Positions 58,078 through 64,000 of a DNA stretch of 64,000 nucleotides are shown piece by piece. The stretch covers positions 124,001 through 188,000 of the forward strand of contig NZ_BLPG01000002.1 in the NCBI RefSeq assembly GCF_011764445.1, in the 5' to 3' direction. A program made the translations under genes and the position numbers. This stretch comes from Phytohabitans rumicis. GTDB taxonomy: Bacteria > Actinomycetota > Actinomycetes > Mycobacteriales > Micromonosporaceae. The notes beneath the pieces are model-generated. The model did not search any database and had not been told where the DNA came from. It worked only from the letters and a program-made list of their open reading frames with translations. Each line of letters begins with the position of its first letter. The stretch's first letter is position 1.

Positions 58078-59834
58078 CCTTCGACGGACCGTCGCACGCG
58101 GCGCCGACCCTGCCCCGGCAGGCCGGCTCGGTGCCGTTCTTCACGCACCCGGCCCCGATGCCGGCGCCAGCCGTCCTCGGCGACACCACCCGATGGCTGT
58201 GCGCCGCCGCCTACCTCGACGACGACTACGCACACCACGTCATCACCGAGCTCACCGACGACGAGCAGCGGGCGGTGCCGCCATCGCGCGGCTTCGACAT
58301 CGGTCCGGTCCTGGGACACGCGTTCCGGGCCCGCCGCCGCCTGCTGACCCGCGACTTCGTACTCGGCCTGATCCTGCTCGCCGGCGTCGTCCTCATGCCC
58401 GGCATCACGGCCGCGTGGTTGCTGTTCGCGTTCGGCCGGCGGCAGGCACGCGACCGTCGCCGCCCCGGCCGCATGGTCACCGCCCTCGCGGCGTACGCGG
58501 GAACGGCTGTGCTGCTCTGCTGCGGCTGGTACGCGACGCCGCTGCTCTTCCTCATGGAAATGTCGCTGTCGCTGACCGGCAGCCAGACCGGCGACGCGCT
58601 CGCCGCCTCCTCCTGGACCGGCATCCTGGTGCTGATCACCGTCCTGCCGGCGGTGTTCGCGCTGTTGACGCTCGGCACGCTGGTCACCTACCGGTACACC
58701 ACCTACCAGACGCTCGCCAAAACCCTGGCCCCCGGCCAACCGGCCGTCCCGACCCCACCGCCCAACGAGCGGGTCGGCCGGCGGATGAGCTGGCTGGCCG
58801 GCGCGCAGGTGGGCAACGTGACGCTGCACTCCAAGAACCCGTTGCTCGGCACCGGAAACATCGTCAACGGCTGGTCGATGGCGCTGACCCTGCGCGAGCG
58901 CGCGTCCGGGTCGCGCGGCAACGGATCACACGCGCTGCCGTTCGATCCGCGCCGGATCTCGCCACAGGATTTGCAGGCCCTGATCCGGGACCGGGTGCTG
59001 GCGCTCAAGGATCCCGCCCTGCCCGAACGGCAGCGGGTGCCGGGCCTCTACCTGATGGACCAGGTCGTCGCCGACGGCGAACGCGCCCAGGGCGATCCCC
59101 TGCTCGACCCGCGGCTGCGCACTCCGCTGCAGTTCGCGTCGCCGGAAGCGATCGCGTCGATCATCGAGCACCCGCAGGGCGGCCTGCGGTACTTCCTGCA
59201 CATCGTGATCGGCGTCGAAGGCCGCAACGTCTACGCCCCCTCCGGCGCGCTGGTCCTCCCGGAGCAGCAGCAGGAGATCATGGTCTCCGCGTTCGTGCAC
59301 GTCGCGGTCGAGGGCGGCAAGCTGTACGCCGAGTTCCTCGGCTCCGTGCTGCCACCCGTCAGGCACGAGTTCCACCTGGTCGACAAGCTGCGGCCGGAGG
59401 CGCTGTCGCTGTTCGGCCGGGCGGCGTCGGAGTCGATGCGCGACTGGATCGACTCGATCGACGCACCCCGCCGGCTGTGGCGCGCGCTGCGGCAGATCCT
59501 CACCATCGGGTACCGGGCGGACGTGTCGACCCGCGCCGTCAAGGAGCTCCGGTCGTACGAGCACGGCGCCCGGCTCAGCGTCCGGGAACTCGCCGCCGAA
59601 CCCGAACCCAGCACCTTCCTGCAGGAACTGGACGCCACGAAGTACATCAAGCTCGTCGACAAGACGGTCGCCGAGGCGATCATCGACTACCTGGACAGCA
59701 AGGGCGTCGACACCTCCGAGTACCGCACGCAGCTGACGTTCATCCAGAACCACAACGCCGTCTTCAACCAGAGCACCTTCAACGGCCCGGTCGCCGCCGG
59801 CGCCGGCGCCACGGCGACCCAGTCCGGCCGTTGA
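58074..59834 (+). CDS. Membrane protein partner with the same C-terminal tail
   Basis: A 586-residue protein with three or four membrane helices in the first third (roughly 98-125, 138-165 and 185-212) and a large soluble C-terminal part of about 370 residues that I cannot assign (blocks QVGNVTLHSKNPLLGTGNIVNGWSMAL, GLRYFLHIVIGVEGRNVYAPSGALVLPEQQQEIMVSAFVHVAVEGGKLYAEFLG). It ends NAVFNQSTFNGPVAAGAGAT (tail 567-576), identical in ten residues to the tail of the cyclase-like protein. The ATG at 58074 overlaps its stop (ATGA), with GGGGAGG upstream. The pair therefore forms one coupled unit at the membrane. Confidence 0.8.
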   Translation: MTFDGPSHAAPTLPRQAGSVPFFTHPAPMPAPAVLGDTTRWLCAAAYLDDDYAHHVITELTDDEQRAVPPSRGFDIGPVLGHAFRARRRLLTRDFVLGLILLAGVVLMPGITAAWLLFAFGRRQARDRRRPGRMVTALAAYAGTAVLLCCGWYATPLLFLMEMSLSLTGSQTGDALAASSWTGILVLITVLPAVFALLTLGTLVTYRYTTYQTLAKTLAPGQPAVPTPPPNERVGRRMSWLAGAQVGNVTLHSKNPLLGTGNIVNGWSMALTLRERASGSRGNGSHALPFDPRRISPQDLQALIRDRVLALKDPALPERQRVPGLYLMDQVVADGERAQGDPLLDPRLRTPLQFASPEAIASIIEHPQGGLRYFLHIVIGVEGRNVYAPSGALVLPEQQQEIMVSAFVHVAVEGGKLYAEFLGSVLPPVRHEFHLVDKLRPEALSLFGRAASESMRDWIDSIDAPRRLWRALRQILTIGYRADVSTRAVKELRSYEHGARLSVRELAAEPEPSTFLQELDATKYIKLVDKTVAEAIIDYLDSKGVDTSEYRTQLTFIQNHNAVFNQSTFNGPVAAGAGATATQSGR

Positions 59835-59840
59835 GGGGTC

Positions 59841-59886
59841 CCGGCGCCGCCGCGCGAGGCCGCGCGGCCTCGCGCGGCGGCGCCGG
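59841..59886. terminator. Perfect 46-base palindromic terminator
   Basis: A 20-bp stem CCGGCGCCGCCGCGCGAGGC with its complement and a central CGCGCG lies 6 nt after the stop of the membrane-protein gene. It is perfectly self-complementary and should form a very stable hairpin. No U-tract follows. Confidence 0.65.
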
Positions 59887-59890
59887 TGCG

Positions 59891-59991
59891 GCCGATCAAG
59901 GACTAGGCCGCCGATCAAGGGCAAACGGTCGTGGATCGGAGATCAAAGCGCGACCCTTCGCCCTTGATCGACGCACATTCCCTTGATCGGC
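59891..59991. repeat. Nested GATC palindrome, family P1, copy 4
   Basis: Inner 57-base P1 core 59913-59969 (GATCAAGGGC to GCCCTTGATC, arms less perfect) inside outer arms GCCGATCAAGG (59891-59901) and CCTTGATCGGC (59981-59991). Between two plus-strand genes; the rest of the gap to 60123 shows no gene. Confidence 0.75.
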
Positions 59992-60123
59992 GCTGCGCGG
60001 TGCGGCGGCGGCGCACGAGCGGCGCGGGTTGCGGGATTCCGCAAAGCGGAGGGCACGAGTCGGTAACGGGCGTGGCTGGGTTTGCCGCGTGCTGCTTCCA
60101 TGGGCAGCACGGGGGAGGTGTCG

Positions 60124-61179
60124 ATGTCTCGATCCCAGGACGCCCTGGTCACGGGCGCGCCGGTGACGACGCTGGTGCCGTACGGGCTCTCGCCCGACGC
60201 GGACCTCGTCTATCGCACCCTGGTCACGTTCGGCGCGGCCACCGGCCCGGACCTGGAACGCGGCCTGGGCATGCCGTACCGGCGGATCCGGGCCGGCCTG
60301 GACGAGCTCGCCGCGACCGGCGCGGTCACCTCGCGCCCGACGGCCCGGTGGCGGGACATCGTCTGGACACCGCGGCCGCCCGACGAGGTGGTCGCGGCTC
60401 AGCGCCGGGCCCGGCTCCGGCTGGTGCGATCGGGGAGGCAGGAGGCGCGCGAGCCGCTACCGCTCGGCGATGACCTGCGGCACCTGCCGAGCCGGGCCGC
60501 GGCCCGGGACCGCCTCACGCAGCTTGTCGCCGTGGTGCGCCACGAGCACCTGGCGATGAACACCGAGGAGGACTTCGACACCGAGTCCGCCCGATCCGCC
60601 GCGCCGCTGGACCGCAAGCTGGTCGCCCGCGGGGTACGCGTCCGGGTGCTCGGTGTGCATCCGGCCGAACGCGCCTGGATCGGCGGCCCCTGGCGGCAAC
60701 CGGACGGGAACCGGCCGGATTACCGGGAGGCGCCGGTCGTACCCATGAAGCTCATCGTCGTGGACCGGGCGGTGGCCCTGTTCCCGGTCGCCCCCGACGA
60801 CTTCGACCGCGGGTACCTCGAGGTGGCCCAGCCGCCGGTCGTGTCCGCGCTCGTCACCCTCTTCGAACGGCACTGGGATGCCGCCCGGCCGCCGCAGGAG
60901 CACGCCTTGCCCGACTTCGCGTTGGACCCCCGCGAACGCGCCCTCGTCGACCTGCTGGCCCAGGGGCACACCGACGCCACCGCCGCCGACGAGCTGCGCA
61001 TCAGCGCCCGCTCGGTCTCCTACATCCTGCGCGGCCTGATGGACCGCCTGGGCGTGGAGAACCGCTTCCAGCTCGGCCTGGCGCTCGGCGCGATGAAGGC
61101 GGCCGAGGTGCCAGAGGAGCCCCAAAAGCCGGTGCCACCACCAGAGGAGCCGCGCGAGCCAGAGGAGCACACCCCATGA
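60124..61179 (+). CDS. HTH regulator with TrmB-like N-terminus and LuxR C-terminus
   Basis: A 351-residue regulator. Residues about 20-80 resemble a TrmB-like winged helix (GLSPDADLVYRTLVTFGAATGPDLERGLGMPYRRIRAGLDELAATGAV). A middle phospholipase-D-like region (about 130-260) follows, then a LuxR HTH (LDPRERALVDLLAQGHTDATAADELRISARSVSYILRGLMDRLGVENRFQ, about 275-325) and a Pro/Glu-rich tail. This architecture is a common uncharacterised actinobacterial regulator. The ATG at 60124 has GGGGGAGG 6 nt upstream. It overlaps the next gene (ATGA). Confidence 0.85.
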   Translation: MSRSQDALVTGAPVTTLVPYGLSPDADLVYRTLVTFGAATGPDLERGLGMPYRRIRAGLDELAATGAVTSRPTARWRDIVWTPRPPDEVVAAQRRARLRLVRSGRQEAREPLPLGDDLRHLPSRAAARDRLTQLVAVVRHEHLAMNTEEDFDTESARSAAPLDRKLVARGVRVRVLGVHPAERAWIGGPWRQPDGNRPDYREAPVVPMKLIVVDRAVALFPVAPDDFDRGYLEVAQPPVVSALVTLFERHWDAARPPQEHALPDFALDPRERALVDLLAQGHTDATAADELRISARSVSYILRGLMDRLGVENRFQLGLALGAMKAAEVPEEPQKPVPPPEEPREPEEHTP

Positions 61180-61694
61180 TGAAGATCGCCGCCGCCCTGG
61201 CCGCGCTGCTGCTGACCGTGAGCGCCGCGCCCGCGCAGGCCGCCGTCCAGGACGCCTGGACGCCCACCGTCACGTGCGCGAGCGGGCAGTTCACCGGCGT
61301 ATGGACCGGCGAGGACGAGTTCGGCCTCCCGGCCACCTGGGTCTCCGGCGAGATCCAGCCGTGCGAGCCGCCCGCCCCGGGCGACCAGTTCGGCGTCATC
61401 TACTACGTCGAGGACCCCAAGATCGGCATCCTCGGGTACGTGCACCTGGCCCGGCTACGCCCGTACGGGCCGACCCAACCGTCGACGTTCGCCGGCACCG
61501 TCGACAAGTCGGTGGGCCCGCTGCTGCGCATCTGCCTCGCGTACGACGACGGCGCCCTGCTGGCCTGCATGAAGCCGGTGCTCGGGCCCGGCGTCCACAA
61601 CGAGCAACCGCCGATCGAGGTGCTCGCCAAGGCGCCGGTCGTCCAGGTGGTGCGCGGCTACGGCACCGACCCGTCCTGCGCGACCTGCGTGTAG
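61176..61694 (+). CDS. Small secreted protein of unknown function
   Basis: A 172-residue protein with a Sec signal peptide (MMKIAAALAALLLTVSAAPAQA, cleavage after AQA). The mature part has six Cys in pairs (VTCASG, QPCEPP, RICLAY, LACMKP, DPSCATC) and is probably disulfide-bonded. It belongs to no family I recognise. Its ATG overlaps the stop of the regulator gene, so the regulator likely controls or is co-made with it. It ends 1 nt before the convergent MerR gene. Confidence 0.75.
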   Translation: MMKIAAALAALLLTVSAAPAQAAVQDAWTPTVTCASGQFTGVWTGEDEFGLPATWVSGEIQPCEPPAPGDQFGVIYYVEDPKIGILGYVHLARLRPYGPTQPSTFAGTVDKSVGPLLRICLAYDDGALLACMKPVLGPGVHNEQPPIEVLAKAPVVQVVRGYGTDPSCATCV

Positions 61695-61695
61695 C

Positions 61696-62268
61696 TCAGC
61701 CGGCGCGGCGGCGCGCGCGTCGGGCCGCGAGCTCGTCGCCCGGCTCCTCCTCGCCCACGGCCGCGGGCGCGGCGCCGTCCGTGGCGGCGGCCGGTGCCGC
61801 CGGCTCGGCCGGCAGGTTGACCAGGGAACCCTGGATCTCCTTGAACGCGCCGCCGATCGCGATGCCGAACACGCCCTGCCCGCCCTGCAGCAGGTCGACG
61901 ACCTCCTCCGGCGAACGGCACTCGTACACCGTCGTGCCGTCCGAGATCAGCGTGATCCCGGCCAGGTCCTCGACGCCCCGCGAACGCAGCGTCTCGATCG
62001 CCTTGCGGATGTTCTGCAGCGACACGCCCGCGTCCAGCAGCCGCTTGACGACCTTCAGCACCACCAGGTCGCGGAACGAGTACAGGCGCTGCGTCCCCGA
62101 ACCGGACGCGTCCCGGATGCTCGGTACGACCAGCGCCGTACGAGCCCAATAGTCGAGCTGCCGGTAGCTGATCCCCACGGCGTGGGTCGCGGTCACGCCG
62201 CGATATCCGACGGTGTCAAGGTCCGACAAGCCGTCGACAGCCGGATGGTCAGAGGGACCCTCATGCAT
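61696..62268 (-). CDS. MerR-family regulator, McdR-like (Rv1830 homologue)
   Basis: A 190-residue MerR protein: VGYRGVTATHAVGISYRQLDYWARTALVVPSIR (HTH) and GSGTQRLYSFRDLVVLKVVKRLLDAGVSLQNIRKAIETL (wing and dimer helix), then a C-terminal region GITLISDGTTVYECRSPEEVVDLLQGGQGVFGIAIGGAF and an Ala/Glu-rich tail. It matches Mycobacterium Rv1830 (McdR), which affects cell division. The ATG at 62268 has GGGAGG upstream. It forms a conserved neighbourhood with the bifunctional nuclease and FtsR. Confidence 0.9.
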   Translation of the reverse strand: MHEGPSDHPAVDGLSDLDTVGYRGVTATHAVGISYRQLDYWARTALVVPSIRDASGSGTQRLYSFRDLVVLKVVKRLLDAGVSLQNIRKAIETLRSRGVEDLAGITLISDGTTVYECRSPEEVVDLLQGGQGVFGIAIGGAFKEIQGSLVNLPAEPAAPAAATDGAAPAAVGEEEPGDELAARRARRRAG

Positions 62269-62351
62269 GTGGCAACCTCCCAACGGCGCCAACCCTATAG
62301 CGCATGCGGAGGGTTCCCGGGGACGCATTGGCGCGACACGCCGCCCGCGGG

Positions 62352-62816
62352 CTACCCCGCGAAATCCTCCGGGCGCACCTGCTCCAGGAACTCCCGGAAC
62401 TTTTCCACCTCGTCCTCCTGCTCGTCCGGAATGACGATCCCGGCCTCGGTGAGCACTTGGTCGGCGCAGCGGATCGGCGCGCCCACCCGCAGCGCCAGCG
62501 CGATCGAGTCGCTCGGCCGGGCCGACACCCGCAGGCCGTCACCGATGAGCAGGTCGGCGTAGAACACGTTCTCCTTCAGCTCGGTGATCTCCACCGCGCG
62601 CAACGGCGCCTTCAACGCCGCCAGGATGTCCCGCAACAGGTCATGTGTCAGTGGCCGCGCCGGTTTGACGCCCTGCTGCTCGTACGCGATCGCGGTGGCT
62701 TCGACCGCGCCGATCCAGATCGGCAGGTAACGGTCGCCCTCGACCTCCCTGAGCAGCACGATCGGCTGGTTGCTGGGCAGCTCCACCCGCACCCCGACCA
62801 CGCTCAGCTCGCGCAC
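62352..62816 (-). CDS. Bifunctional nuclease family protein (Rv1829 homologue)
   Basis: A 154-residue protein of the BFN/DUF151 family: MRELSVVGVRVELPSNQPIVLLREVEGDRYLPIWIGAVEATAIAYEQQGVKPARPLTHDLL and the conserved DLLIGDGLRVSARPSDSIALALRVGAPI. Plant members have DNase and RNase activity; bacterial function is not firmly known. The GTG at 62816 is preceded by GGAGG 5 nt away; upstream in-frame sequence is Arg-rich and not conserved. Confidence 0.92.
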   Translation of the reverse strand: MRELSVVGVRVELPSNQPIVLLREVEGDRYLPIWIGAVEATAIAYEQQGVKPARPLTHDLLRDILAALKAPLRAVEITELKENVFYADLLIGDGLRVSARPSDSIALALRVGAPIRCADQVLTEAGIVIPDEQEDEVEKFREFLEQVRPEDFAG

Positions 62817-62927
62817 CGCCGCCTCCGTGTGGTTGTGTCTTTCCCCGCCCTCATCGTCACGGTACACGGACCGCCGGACGGCAGCACGTACCCGCTGGCG
62901 GCGCCGACGGGTACCCGTCAATACCCG

Positions 62928-63623
62928 TCAACGGCCCAGCGCGTCCCGCAGGCCGATGCGTACCAGCGCGGCGTGCAACTGCTGCGACAGCCGCACCAGT
63001 TCGCGCGCCGTGTCCGCGGCGCGGGCCCCTGCCGCGGGGTCGTTCTGCCGCGCCAGCGGGGCCACCAGCTGGGCGAAAAGGCCGGCCTCCCGGTCCGCCG
63101 ACGTCCGGTACGCGCGCAGGTGCCGCGGCTCCAGCCCGAAGCTCGCCAGCCCCGCCACCGCCTCGGCCACGGCGAGCCCGTCCGCGTCGTACCGGCCCGC
63201 GGTCGGCGCGATCAGGCCGAGCCGCTCCACCTCCGCCAGCAGCTCGCCGGCGATGCCGGAGCGCGCGACGAGCTCGTCGCGCGAAAGCCGGACGTCCGCA
63301 GGGTCGGCAACGGCCGGCCCCACCGCCGCCAGCGTGGGCGCGACCTCCCGCGACGCCAACTGCTCGCGGATCACCCGCAGCGGCATGTAGTGGTCCCGCT
63401 GCGCGGTCAGCACGAACCGCAGCCGGGCCAGGTCGTCCCAGCTGTACTTGCGGTAGCCGGCCGGCGTGCGCCGGGGCTCCACCAGCCCTTCGGCCTCCAG
63501 GAACCGCAGCTTGGAGATGGTCGTGTCGGGAAACTCCGGACGCAGTCGTTCGAGCACCTCGCCGATGCTCATCAACGCCGGAGCGGGCGCGGCCCCCGAA
63601 GCCCCGGCCGGCTCAGCCGACAC
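62928..63623 (-). CDS. ftsR: MerR-family cell-division regulator FtsR
   Basis: A 231-residue MerR protein with MSIGEVLERLRPEFPDTTISKLRFLEAEGLVEPRRTPAGYRKYSWDDLARLRFVLTAQRDHYMPLRVIREQL, the signature of FtsR (Rv1828, Corynebacterium Cg1631), which activates ftsZ. A C-terminal helical domain follows (VRLSRDELVARSGIAGELLAEVERLGLIAP). The GTG at 63623 lies 3 nt after the garA stop, so the two are co-transcribed. Residues 1-17 are Ala/Pro-rich and variable. Confidence 0.93.
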   Translation of the reverse strand: MSAEPAGASGAAPAPALMSIGEVLERLRPEFPDTTISKLRFLEAEGLVEPRRTPAGYRKYSWDDLARLRFVLTAQRDHYMPLRVIREQLASREVAPTLAAVGPAVADPADVRLSRDELVARSGIAGELLAEVERLGLIAPTAGRYDADGLAVAEAVAGLASFGLEPRHLRAYRTSADREAGLFAQLVAPLARQNDPAAGARAADTARELVRLSQQLHAALVRIGLRDALGR

Positions 63624-63626
63624 GCG

Positions 63627-64000
63627 TTATCGCAGCCCCTCCGGGCGCGGACCCGCGATGAACACCAGCCGGAACTTGCCGATCTGGACCTCGTCGCCGT
63701 TGCTGAGGGTCGCCGCCTCGACCCGCTCGCGGTTGACGTACGTGCCGTTGAGGCTGCCCACATCGCGCACGGTGAACGTGCCGCCGTCCCGGTGGAACTC
63801 GGCGTGCCGCCGGGACACCGTCACGTCGTCGAGGAAGATGTCGCTGTCCGGGTGCCGACCGCTGGTGGTCACGTCATGGTCGAGCAGGAAGCGCGCGCCC
63901 GCGTTCGGGCCGCGCCGCACGACGAGCAGCGCCATGCCGGGCGGCAGGGAGCCGGACATCCGGCTCGGCACCACATCCGCGTCGGGACCCTCGAGGACCT
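63627..64000 (-). CDS. garA: GarA-type FHA-domain protein, N-terminus outside window
   Basis: At least 123 residues are visible; the gene continues beyond the right edge, since the frame is open upstream of a GTG at 63974 (…VLEGPDADVVPSRMSG). The FHA domain reads ALLVVRRGPNAGARFLLDHDVTTSGRHPDSDIFLDDVTVSRRHAEFHRDGGTFTVRDVGSLNGTYVN, with the phosphothreonine-binding GRHPDSD, SRRHAE and GSLNGTYVN motifs. GarA is phosphorylated in its N-terminal tail by PknB/PknG and controls 2-oxoglutarate and glutamate metabolism; that tail lies outside the window. gcvH probably follows. Confidence 0.92.
   Translation of the reverse strand, partial: VLEGPDADVVPSRMSGSLPPGMALLVVRRGPNAGARFLLDHDVTTSGRHPDSDIFLDDVTVSRRHAEFHRDGGTFTVRDVGSLNGTYVNRERVEAATLSNGDEVQIGKFRLVFIAGPRPEGLR

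Overview
The window is very GC-rich, densely coded DNA with third-position G/C bias, many ATGA/GTGA start-stop overlaps, WYL regulators, F420-dependent enzymes and the garA-ftsR-bifunctional nuclease-merR-gcvP neighbourhood known from Mycobacterium (Rv1827-Rv1832). Together with intergenic palindromes that I recall from Micromonospora-like genomes, this points to an actinobacterium of the Micromonosporaceae. The genus cannot be fixed from the sequence. It is chromosomal; I see no rRNA, tRNA, CRISPR array, prophage or complete insertion sequence.

Layout. 1-6 kb: a DinB/maleylpyruvate-isomerase-like protein, a lipoprotein, and an operon of ABC ATPase, ABC permease, histidine kinase and response regulator. 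5.3-12 kb: a double-HTH MerR regulator divergent from an erythromycin-esterase-like gene across a perfect palindrome; an AraC-VOC-UvrA-like operon; argG. 12-20 kb: small regulator/enzyme pairs (MarR/prolyl aminopeptidase, WYL/epoxide hydrolase, WYL/deazaflavin reductase), carbonic anhydrase and a lone tyrosine recombinase. 20-28 kb: F420 monooxygenase, AidB-like dehydrogenase, MFS transporter, glycerophosphodiesterase, a membrane-anchored Hsp70-like ATPase and a PIN toxin-antitoxin pair. 28-36 kb: two dynamin-like GTPases with an acidic partner, then a LuxR/HTH pair. 36-39 kb: cydAB. 39-44 kb: a PhyH dioxygenase and a large Hsp70-transmembrane-propeller fusion. 44-48 kb: a three-gene NRPS-independent siderophore cluster (two IucA/IucC synthetases and a PLP decarboxylase). 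48-56 kb: secreted nuclease, peptide deformylase, PabB, lipoprotein, and gcvP under a glycine riboswitch. 56-62 kb: an accessory insert between gcvP and the garA cluster, holding an aldo/keto reductase, a two-gene cyclase-like/membrane-protein system that shares a C-terminal tail motif, and a regulator/secreted-protein pair. 62-64 kb: McdR-like MerR, bifunctional nuclease, FtsR and GarA.

Three window-wide patterns matter. First, at least 13 single-base frameshifts in 11 otherwise intact genes are nearly all repaired by adding one G or C to a G/C run, so most are probably consensus errors and I annotate these genes as full length. Second, five families of 50-57 nt palindromes bounded by GATC fill the gaps between genes and sometimes supply stop codons. 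Third, many single genes carry a TANNNT -10 box 6-7 nt before the start codon, the signature of leaderless transcripts. The best candidates for new biology are the tail-sharing cyclase/membrane pair (57.3-59.8 kb), the dynamin-pair operon (28.4-32.4 kb), the Hsp70-propeller fusion (41.1-43.8 kb) and the minimal siderophore cluster (44.0-48.2 kb).
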